A stretch of DNA of 64,000 nucleotides, taken from the NCBI RefSeq assembly GCF_000237085.1, contig NC_016627.1, positions 4,216,118 through 4,280,117 on the forward strand. The letters run 5' to 3'. The number at the start of each line of letters is the position of its first letter. The first letter of the stretch is position 1. Below the pieces are notes generated by a model. That model searched no databases, was not told the DNA's origin, and saw only the letters and a list, made by a program, of their open reading frames with translations. Source of the DNA: Acetivibrio clariflavus DSM 19732 (GTDB lineage Bacteria; Bacillota; Clostridia; Acetivibrionales; Acetivibrionaceae). Both the position numbers and the translations under genes were made by a program. Shown piece after piece: positions 54,832-64,000 of the stretch.

Positions 54832-57675
54832 TTATACAATCTGCCATTCAATAGCGAATAGATCCTCGTGATGAATTTTTCTTATCATTCGGCTGTCCAA
54901 TTCAGCCAACAGTTTGCGGCGTTTGCTTGCGATTTCATCTTCTCTGTCAGCAAGCTCATTGCGCTTTCGCCGCTTGATGCTTTCAAGTTGATCTAGCTTT
55001 TTTGTTGCTGCAATTTTCTCCTCTATTGTTACAGCATTGCGTATTAACCTTTCCTGCTCACGGATTTGCCGCTTAATCGTATCAAGCTCTTTTTCCAGAC
55101 TATTTATCATATCCTTCTCCCATTGGAAGATGCGTTCTTCCTCTTCCTTAAAATATAAGAGATTTCGCGAGTCAATCTGCTGTAATTTCCCTTTTCGATG
55201 CTGTTCTGCACTCTCTTTCAATTTACGCTGTTGTACAGGGGTAAGTCCTGTTGGTTTGACTTCACGTCCGGCACAAAGAAACAATTTCTCACATAATTCC
55301 TGAGACAATGGTTGTCCGTCATCTGTATATGCCGTAAATAAGCTGTATTGTTCTGTATCGAATGCCAAAACATCCAATGACGAAAGAAGCAGGTATCCGC
55401 TTTTTCCTTTCAAATCCTCCGGCAAAGTTACATTTAATTCTGTTTCCAATGGAGAAAATATAATCTTACCACCCGTAACTTTTATAGCTGAAGCCTGCTT
55501 CAGCACATATTGCGCAAGCGGATGAGAAAGACGGTAAGGTATCCCCTCGGTTTCTTTACTTGTAATAAGACAATACTTTCCTTTTGGAGATTCTCCAATA
55601 CGTTCTTTTAATATAAAAGAGTGGTTGCTATCGTTGAAAACCGCTTTATCTCCTAAAATAAATTTCGTCAGTTCCCAGAAGATATATTCGTAACGGTTTA
55701 TGAACGCACAGGTGTGTTCTTTTGCTAATTTCAACCGTTCCTGAACTTCCACGTCAAAGGTTTTCAGTACTTGTTCTTTTACGTCTTTCAGGCGCGTATT
55801 AATTTTACTTTCCAGTTCGGCTTGAAGTTTTTCAAACGCAGCACTGATCTCAGCTTCGGTCCGACATTCCTGGTATATGAGCCATATACGCTTTTCAAAA
55901 TCAACACCGTCGATTTGACCCAGTATTTCATCGGATGTCCCGAACACATCGCTAAACAGTTTAAATTTATCATTTAGCAGCTCGAATACACGTAAATCGG
56001 CGTAGTTACGCTGATTTACGAAATTTACAACGACGACATCGCTTTTTTGTCCGTAGCGGTGACAGCGGCCAATGCGCTGTTCTATTCTCTGTGGATTCCA
56101 AGGTAAATCATAGTTCACAACAAGTGAGCAAAATTGCAGGTTTAATCCTTCCGCAGCAGCTTCTGTTGCAATCATAATTTCCGCCTTGTCCTTAAAATAG
56201 TCAACAATGGCGGCACGTCGGTCCGCCGCGCGGATACCGCTTATTTTGCCTGTATAGGCATTAGCCTTAAGCCAAGCCTCCAGTATCTCGTTTGATTGCT
56301 TGTCCGAGTTTGATCCGTTAAAAATAACAATTTTTCCCCGGTATCCATTTTGCTCAAGAAATTCTTTCAAATATGCTTGCGTTCGTTTTGATTCTGTAAA
56401 AATAAGTGCTTTACGATTCGCACCTATTAATTCAATCTGTTCAAATGCTTTCTGTAATGCTATAAGGAGTGCTTTAGCTTTCGAATCATGCTTAATTTGT
56501 TCAGCCAAATTTATAAATGACTGTATTGCTGCAATTTCTTTTTGTATTTGTTTTGTATCTATTATTTCATCCTCTGTAGGCGAGTTAACATCACTATCGA
56601 TACTATCTTCTTCATTTTCATTAAGAAGTTCAATCTCATCCTCATCAAAAATCTCATTCAAATCAAACTGCTGGTATTTATTTTCTTCAAGCATTTTTTC
56701 CAGTCGTGCTTTTATAGTAGCCAATGTGCCGAGCAAAGCATATGTAGAAGATGCCAGTATTTTTCTAACCATCATTGTTGTCAACATTTTCTGTTTAACA
56801 GGTATAGAATATAAGTTGTCGGAACGCAAAAATTCCGAAACCTTTGTGTACAACTCAAACTCCAAATCGGTGGAATCAAATTTTTGTGTCAAAGGCAGAC
56901 GTTTGGTATAGTTTATATACTCCACCACGTTTTTTCGCAAGGTTCTTTTATAATAAGGTGCAAGCCTCATTTGCAGTTCAGAATAATTCTCTTCATATAC
57001 ATAATTGGCACGAAATGATTTAGCATCGCCAAAAATGTTTTCGTCTATTATGGAGGTTAGTCCGTATAATTCCATAAGGCTGTTTTGAAACGGCGTAGCC
57101 GTTAGGAGCAGTTTCTTTACATTTTCAAGAGCTTCCCGAACAGCGTGTGCTGTGACACTATTCTTTTTATATACATTTCTCAGTTTATGCGCCTCATCAA
57201 TAATAGCCAAGTCAAAGCCAAACAAACGTATTTCATCTTTTTTTCGGGCAACAAAATTATAAGAACAAATGACAACCTTTTTATTGTCAAACGGATTACG
57301 CCCAATGCGGACATATTCGTTGTAATTTTTTGAATCAAGGATTTCATTATCAATACCAAACTTTTCTGTCAGTTCAAAACTCCATTGTTTTCGGAGGGCA
57401 GCAGGACAAACAACAATTATCTTCCGCTTACCAATAGCCCAGTATTGGCACAGCACTAATCCGGCTTCTATGGTTTTTCCCAAACCAACCTCGTCGGCAA
57501 GAATAATGCCTTTGGAGAGCGGAGAACGAAACGCAAATAAAGCCGCCTCAATTTGGTGTGGATTTATATCCACAGCGGCATTTAATAATGATTGTGACAA
57601 ACTGTCTATATTATCGCCTATTGCTCTTTGCGCAAGAACACGTGCATAGTATATTGCATGATATCTTGTAATCAT
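54832..57675 (-). CDS. SNF2/RapA-like helicase in a type III restriction operon
   Basis: 947 residues. Superfamily 2 motor of SNF2 type: ILADEVGLGKTIEAGLVL (~residue 60), IIDEAHKLRN (~156), LTATPFQNS, EAAAEGLNLQF and NPQRIEQRIGRCHRYGQ (~532). The last 250 residues are a coiled coil with EKELDTIKRQIREQERLI. It is like the large helicases of phage-defence islands, for example DrmD of DISARM, but the methylase beside it is a type III Mod. It would move along DNA and may remodel or load the Res/Mod complex; this role is inference. Confidence 0.88.
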   Translation of the reverse strand: MITRYHAIYYARVLAQRAIGDNIDSLSQSLLNAAVDINPHQIEAALFAFRSPLSKGIILADEVGLGKTIEAGLVLCQYWAIGKRKIIVVCPAALRKQWSFELTEKFGIDNEILDSKNYNEYVRIGRNPFDNKKVVICSYNFVARKKDEIRLFGFDLAIIDEAHKLRNVYKKNSVTAHAVREALENVKKLLLTATPFQNSLMELYGLTSIIDENIFGDAKSFRANYVYEENYSELQMRLAPYYKRTLRKNVVEYINYTKRLPLTQKFDSTDLEFELYTKVSEFLRSDNLYSIPVKQKMLTTMMVRKILASSTYALLGTLATIKARLEKMLEENKYQQFDLNEIFDEDEIELLNENEEDSIDSDVNSPTEDEIIDTKQIQKEIAAIQSFINLAEQIKHDSKAKALLIALQKAFEQIELIGANRKALIFTESKRTQAYLKEFLEQNGYRGKIVIFNGSNSDKQSNEILEAWLKANAYTGKISGIRAADRRAAIVDYFKDKAEIMIATEAAAEGLNLQFCSLVVNYDLPWNPQRIEQRIGRCHRYGQKSDVVVVNFVNQRNYADLRVFELLNDKFKLFSDVFGTSDEILGQIDGVDFEKRIWLIYQECRTEAEISAAFEKLQAELESKINTRLKDVKEQVLKTFDVEVQERLKLAKEHTCAFINRYEYIFWELTKFILGDKAVFNDSNHSFILKERIGESPKGKYCLITSKETEGIPYRLSHPLAQYVLKQASAIKVTGGKIIFSPLETELNVTLPEDLKGKSGYLLLSSLDVLAFDTEQYSLFTAYTDDGQPLSQELCEKLFLCAGREVKPTGLTPVQQRKLKESAEQHRKGKLQQIDSRNLLYFKEEEERIFQWEKDMINSLEKELDTIKRQIREQERLIRNAVTIEEKIAATKKLDQLESIKRRKRNELADREDEIASKRRKLLAELDSRMIRKIHHEDLFAIEWQIV

Positions 57676-57702
57676 TGCTTCTCCTTTAGTATTTAATCGT
57701 TT

Positions 57703-57912
57703 TTATTTATTATCTGGTATAATTTCCATAATATTACTTATATCACATTCCAAAGCCCTACATATTTTTTCTAATACTTCAGTATTCACATTTTCGTTTT
57801 TGCCAAGCTTTGTTATTGTTGCAGAACTTATACCTGCAATCTTTTGCAGGTCTTTTTTCTTCATATCTCTATCAATCAATAGTTTCCAAAGCTTTTTATA
57901 ACTGATTGCCAT
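57703..57912 (-). CDS. Cro/C1-type HTH regulator
   Basis: 69 residues from the ATG at 57912 (AGGTGAT upstream). One helix-turn-helix domain: KLLIDRDMKKKDLQKIAGIS, then SATITKLGKNENVNTEVLEK and ICRALECDISNIMEI. It resembles the small controller proteins of restriction-modification systems. First gene of the SNF2-Mod-Res operon, 27 bp upstream of the helicase gene. Confidence 0.9.
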   Translation of the reverse strand: MAISYKKLWKLLIDRDMKKKDLQKIAGISSATITKLGKNENVNTEVLEKICRALECDISNIMEIIPDNK

Positions 57913-57925
57913 GATAATCACCTAT

Positions 57926-57981
57926 AGTTATTTATAACTGTATAATATCATTCGTTTCATAATAATGCAAATAAATTCTTT
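57926..57981 (-). promoter_or_regulatory. Promoter region of the second defence operon
   Basis: Minus strand: TTGCAT, 17-bp spacer and TATTAT are followed by AGTTAT and ATAACT arms around two bases (57926-57939), between promoter and the HTH gene. The symmetric site is a likely target of the HTH protein. Confidence 0.55.
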
Positions 57982-58049
57982 ACATTCGCATGATTTTTAA
58001 ATTGGATTTAAATAAATATTATTCTAAATACAATATCGACAGATTTTAT

Positions 58050-58245
58050 AAAAAGTACATCCATTCTGGCTACTCAATCCTATGTAAAAATGGGCATTAT
58101 CTAATGTGTTAACTCAACCCCATCAATCTTGGGGGATTAAATATGAGTTTTCGACATGTTCCCATATACGCATTTTACCCTTTCTCTCGAGTAGACTAGT
58201 TGAATGTAAACGCGAAAAGCCAGTAATATCAAAGGTTAAGGCTTT
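58050..58245. repeat. Insertion-element remnant at the 3' exon of intron copy 2
   Basis: Parallels 40000-40210: ACATCC-type repeat at 58057, TCTAATGTGTTAACTCAACC, GACATGTTCCC at 58153 and the TCGAGTAGAC block. No gene. Its match to an intron-free copy identifies the intron insertion point. Confidence 0.62.
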
Positions 58246-60146
<1,901 letters not shown>

Positions 60147-60260
60147 ACATCAATGTCACGCACTCCACATGAAATTCTTAGGCTATTTCCCACATTCCCA
60201 TAAATAAAGGGAAAATGCTGTGTTTTAGCTGCTTTTACATCCAACCTGTGCACTCAAGAA
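60147..60260. repeat. Element end beside intron copy 2
   Basis: Contains an ACATCCAACCTGTGCACTC repeat at 60237-60255, like those at 40008, 58057 and 63037. Adjacent to the intron 5' end and to the broken recombinase. No gene. Confidence 0.55.
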
Positions 60261-60271
60261 ATGATTTTCAA

Positions 60272-61200
60272 TTAGGCTATTTTTGTTTTTTTACTTTTTT
60301 GAGCTGTACTTTTTGCTTTTTCTCTGGACTCCTTCTTCGCTTTTAATAACATTACTTCGGTGCTGTTTTTCAATCTGCACCGCTTGGAAAGTTTCCTTGG
60401 ATATGATCGCCGGATTGTTACCCTCTGCCAGATAGTATGCATCATGCTTTCCGTTATCCAACAACCGCACATTGCCCATATACTTTTCATTACTTAGCAT
60501 TACGTCAATTGTTCTCTTGGGCCATGCAGCCTTTCGGTAGGCGATTTAATTCCTAGTCGTTCCAGTTCTTTCACAATTCCTAAAACACTCTTGCCTTGAA
60601 GATAGAGGTTAAATATCAATCGGACATTTTTCGCCTCTTTCTCATCAATTGCCAGATTACCATCTGCATCATTAAAATACCCATAACATTTTCTATTATA
60701 TAACTTTGAGGTCCCTTGTGCAGCACGTTGTTTGATACCCCACTTAATATTGTCGCCACGTGATTTATTCTCTGCCTGAGTAATTGACTCGATAATTGAA
60801 ATCATCAATTCGTCATCTATATCGGCTGTATTTAGCGCTTCCTGGTCAAATATGACTGGAACACCAAGAACCTTTAGCTGGTTCAACGCCTCCAAAACAT
60901 CCACGGTATCCCGGCCAAATCTGCTAATATTCTTGCTTAGTATAATTTCAATATTACTAGACTTACAATCATTTAGCATACGATTAAACTCTTTACGAGA
61001 AGAACCTGTCTTGCTTGAAGCAATATCTATATACACATCTACCAATAACCATTTGGGATTAACTGCTGTCATTCTTGTTAGCGCTGAAACTTGGGCGGTA
61101 AGATTTTCAACTGGTCAGCACTGTTTGTACTCACACGACAGTAAATTCCTACGCGCTTTTCTCGTTTCGTAGGCAATGGTGGAATATAGTGTATTCTTTT
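60272..61200 (-). pseudogene. Large serine recombinase, frameshifted
   Basis: Minus strand. The N-terminal catalytic start VGIYCRVSTNSADQLK (near 61160-61110) is out of frame with the rest. The middle part shows DVYIDIASSKTGSSRKEFNR, SKNISRFGRDTVDVLEAL, then the recombinase domain GIKQRAAQGTSKLYNRKCYG. A second shift near 60505 moves into NEKYMGNVRLLDNGKHDAYY. It ends near 60272 without the C-terminal coiled coil. Such enzymes integrate ICEs and phages. It is broken at both ends. Confidence 0.85.
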
Positions 61201-61310
61201 ATTGTCAGCCACGATGAAACTTTCTTGGTTTTAAGTCCATCAATAGATTGGAATTTGTCTACTTTATTAGATGCGTTTAAGCTTGCTTACCGATTATTTA
61301 GACTACACGA

Positions 61311-61535
61311 CTAATCTGAAAATTGTTGAAATAAATTTTCAAGTTCATCTTCATTGTAAATATTTCCATCACTCCTGAATTTTTCAATTCTAACATCATT
61401 ATCAGCAAACTCAATTTCCCAGCGTTCTCCCGGCACAGAAACCTCAACCATAATGTATTCATCATTACATTTATCAAGTTTATAATAAATTGATGCTTCT
61501 TCTAAATGATTTAAAAAATCGATTAGCTTTGTCAC
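61311..61535 (-). CDS. Small acidic protein, function unknown
   Basis: 74 residues. Acidic, beginning MTKLIDFLNHLEEASIYYKL, with VSVPGERWEIEFADNDVRIE and EDELENLFQQFSD at the end. It looks like a compact alpha/beta protein of the sort found as immunity proteins beside toxins, but no toxin is present here. The ribosome site is AAGGTGAA and the frame is complete. I do not name it. Confidence 0.55.
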   Translation of the reverse strand: MTKLIDFLNHLEEASIYYKLDKCNDEYIMVEVSVPGERWEIEFADNDVRIEKFRSDGNIYNEDELENLFQQFSD

Positions 61536-61721
61536 ATTATTTCACCTTCCATAATATAAATTATCTGAAATTCAAAATCAGATTTTCAAATTGCTTTATG
61601 TCCCTATAAAAGTGAATTAGTCTTTCCATTCAACACCCTGACTAATAAACATATTAACATATTTCAGTTATGTTGGTTATGCTTTGGCCCCTTAAAATTG
61701 GACATTAACTTGCTTTTTCTA

Positions 61722-62657
61722 TTACTTTTTCAGTTTTTTGAGCATATTCTTTATATGCCTTTTAGGTGTTTTTAACTTAAGTCCCCAGTGTAATCTCCTG
61801 TTATTGTAAAAATCTTCCCAGTCTAATAAAGCAGCTCTCGCCTCTTCTAAACTGTCAAATTCACTTCTACTCAATAATTCTTCCTCAAGAATTCCATGAT
61901 ACGCTTCTATATGACCGTTTTCTTCCGGACATCTTACATGAGTAAATTCATGATAAATTCCTTTTATTTTGCAATATTCCGCGAAGTTCTCACTTATGTA
62001 TTGAGACCCATTATCGCTCCTTAAAATAAGTCCTAACGGATCAATTCCCCTATCCTTAATTGCTTTATCTAAAGCCCTGACCGCTTTCTTTGAATTTATA
62101 CTATAATCAGCATAGCTTCCAACAAGCTCTCTTGTAAAAACATCTATATAATTAATAATGTAAAATGTCCTGCCTTTTCCTGCAATATAGCCATACTTAA
62201 TGTCCGTAGCCCACATTTGATTCGGTCTTCCAACTTTTCTGTCATCTACCCTTCTTCTATGTGCATGTTTCCTGTTAACTGGCTTTAAAAGTCCATTTTC
62301 GCGCATCAACCGATATACTTTCTTCTTGTTTATTTTTATCTTGTATAATACCCTGAGATGTGCAGTTACTTTCTTGTAACCATAGCAACTGCACTCTCCA
62401 CTCAAAATTTCCCGAATTATTGAAACTATCTCTTCATCTTTAATTTTTCTACCTGTCTCATCCAAAGAATATCCTTCTGGCTTTCTTCCTTTTCTGTTCC
62501 CTTCAGACGAGTCCCTTCGGTTTCTATTTCTCTTCCAGTAATAGTATGTACTGCGCGCTACTTTAACTAACTTTAATACTGTTTTCGCAGCATGCCCTGC
62601 TTTTATGTATTTATCTGCTACCCCTAATCTATCTTCAAGCCCGGGCTCGTTTTTTTT
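61722..62657 (-). CDS. IS3-family transposase OrfB (made by -1 frameshift)
   Basis: The orfB frame runs through KKNEPGLEDRLGVADKYIKAG, a helix-turn-helix-like part (KVARSTYYYWKRNRNRR) and the DDE integrase core: WATDIKY, LRSDNGSQY, and the Glu in ENGHIEAYHG. There is no independent start; the frame is entered from orfA by slippage at the A8 run (T run 62650-62657 on the plus strand). The first internal ATG is at 62465. Fully intact. Confidence 0.88.
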   Translation of the reverse strand, partial: KKNEPGLEDRLGVADKYIKAGHAAKTVLKLVKVARSTYYYWKRNRNRRDSSEGNRKGRKPEGYSLDETGRKIKDEEIVSIIREILSGECSCYGYKKVTAHLRVLYKIKINKKKVYRLMRENGLLKPVNRKHAHRRRVDDRKVGRPNQMWATDIKYGYIAGKGRTFYIINYIDVFTRELVGSYADYSINSKKAVRALDKAIKDRGIDPLGLILRSDNGSQYISENFAEYCKIKGIYHEFTHVRCPEENGHIEAYHGILEEELLSRSEFDSLEEARAALLDWEDFYNNRRLHWGLKLKTPKRHIKNMLKKLKK

Positions 62658-62932
62658 AATAGATCCTTATATATCTTAATTGCTAATTCTTTTTCACCCA
62701 GGAGTTTCTTCAATTCTTCATTTTCTCTCCGTAGTTCATACTCTTTCGAGGTAATGGAGCTTATTGCCTTTGGCGCAAGACCATCTACTCCTGTTTCCTC
62801 ATATTTAGCTCTCCATTTATAGAAGGTATTAGGGCTAATATTATGCTTTCTGCATATCTCCGCTACTCTAACTCCTGCCTCATAATCCTTAATTGCTGCT
62901 AATTTTTGTTCAACTGTGAATCTCTTCCTCAT
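62624..62932 (-). CDS. IS3-family OrfA
   Basis: 102 residues from the ATG at 62932 (GGGGGAAG upstream). Helix-turn-helix RKRFTVEQKLAAIKDYEAGV, IC RKHNISPNTFYKWRAKYEE and a leucine-zipper segment ELRRENEELKKLLGEKELAI, the standard OrfA layout. It ends just after the A8 slippery run, giving the OrfAB fusion protein by frameshift. Confidence 0.9.
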   Translation of the reverse strand: MRKRFTVEQKLAAIKDYEAGVRVAEICRKHNISPNTFYKWRAKYEETGVDGLAPKAISSITSKEYELRRENEELKKLLGEKELAIKIYKDLLKKTSPGLKID

Positions 62933-63000
62933 ACTTTCTTCCCCCTTGAACAAATTGTATTACATTTTTATACAATCTGTCCAACCGTCTAAGGGGTCCT

Positions 63001-63292
63001 TAACAGGTTAGCCTATTCAACAACCTTTTTACTGCCACATCCAACCTGACCACACAACCTCAAAAACTTCCGAAAAAACATCTAACCTGACCACTCGCGA
63101 AGGCTGACATCTAACCCGACCACTCACCGAGCACTGACATCTAACCTGACCACTTAACTATCAAATACGGCCTTTATGGACTTGTTCCCGCGAAGCGATA
63201 TTTTCATGTTTTTCGTCTGGTGGGTTTCATACCCATGTGTGCTGAAAGCGTTGATATATAAGGGTTTTCAGCTCTCTCAATCTTTTACCCTC
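63001..63292. repeat. Array of four 19-bp direct repeats and element junction
   Basis: Copies of ACATCTAACCTGACCACTC (or single-base variants) begin at 63037, 63078, 63107 and 63137, about 30-41 bp apart, in one orientation. Related copies lie at 40008, 58057 and 60237. Multiple short repeats of this kind are typical transposase-binding sites at IS21-family ends. No gene. Confidence 0.75.

Positions 63293-64000
<708 letters not shown>

Larger units (their letters stand above)
61687..63000 (-). mobile_element. IS3-family element
   Basis: orfA and orfB in overlapping frames. Ends are imperfect inverted repeats: CCCCTTAAAATTGGACATTA at the left (from about 61688) and, on the other strand at the right, GGACCCCTTAGACGGTTGG followed by ACAGATT (to about 62998). 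The element lies between a broken recombinase and the direct-repeat array. Confidence 0.85.

Noticed and set aside
56300-56911. 203-codon rightward open frame
   Set aside because: It lies antisense within the SNF2 helicase gene, whose motifs are conserved; low-complexity Ser-rich translation typical of a shadow frame.
48665-57675. Class 1 DISARM or BREX system
   Set aside because: Only the SNF2 helicase is similar; drmA, drmB, drmC or pglZ/brxC-like genes are absent, while the methylase and nuclease are type III Mod and Res.
63037-63155. Possible CRISPR array because of four evenly spaced repeats
   Set aside because: Repeats are only 19 bp, gaps are 10-22 bp and differ in length, related single copies occur at other element ends, and no cas gene is present.

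Overview
The window looks like a low-GC Gram-positive anaerobe of the Clostridia. The reasons are the anaerobic cobalamin pathway (CbiD, CbiG), strong AGGAGG-type ribosome sites, consensus TTGACA/TATAAT promoters, VanRS-type regulators and clostridial prophage genes. Genus is not determined here. Nearly all genes lie on the minus strand.

Positions 1-11940 are ordinary chromosome: a cobalamin riboswitch (about 11780-11935) with a terminator heads a long operon, cbiM-N-Q-O, cbiD, cbiL, cbiF, cbiG, hemA, cbiH, a CobK/precorrin-2 dehydrogenase fusion, hemC and a CobA/HemD fusion that runs off the left edge. It imports cobalt, makes uroporphyrinogen III from charged tRNA and builds the corrin ring. 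cbiC, cbiE, cbiT and cbiK are not in view.

Positions 12038-18797 are a prophage or plasmid replication remnant: HNH nuclease, a small Cys-rich protein, a Panacea-type toxin-antitoxin pair, a sigma-like late regulator, VRR-NUC nuclease, an array of GTTACC iterons beside an AT-rich tract (candidate origin), primase-helicase, and a 5'-truncated DUF4406 gene. Two copies of a promoter-plus-terminator leader drive HNH and the small protein.

Positions 18800-23440 hold small exported proteins and an ECF sigma/anti-sigma pair, with decayed copies of the anti-sigma 3' end between them. A 1902-bp group II intron follows (23441-25342), then a few accessory genes cut by an IS21-family element (27066-29575).

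Positions 29600-39940 are a seven-gene restriction island expressed from one promoter: a degenerate methylase fused to a half-HsdS, an unknown 168-residue protein, HsdM, RhuM, HsdS, HsdR and an unknown 363-residue protein. Positions 40000-46004 hold a VanR/VanS pair with a D,D-carboxypeptidase broken by a 25-bp tandem duplication, a DUF1413 gene, a GNAT/TetR pair with a clear operator, and three decayed large serine recombinase ends. A second, directly repeated IS21 (46005-48516) closes this segment.

Positions 48665-57912 are a second defence operon: HTH regulator, SNF2/RapA-like helicase, a long type III Mod and a type III Res. The right end (58000-64000) is mobile-element debris: a second group II intron with a frameshifted ORF, a broken serine recombinase, an IS3-family element, a direct-repeat array and the start of a third intron copy. 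The best candidates for something not well described are the type I-like seven-gene operon and the Res-Mod-SNF2 operon.
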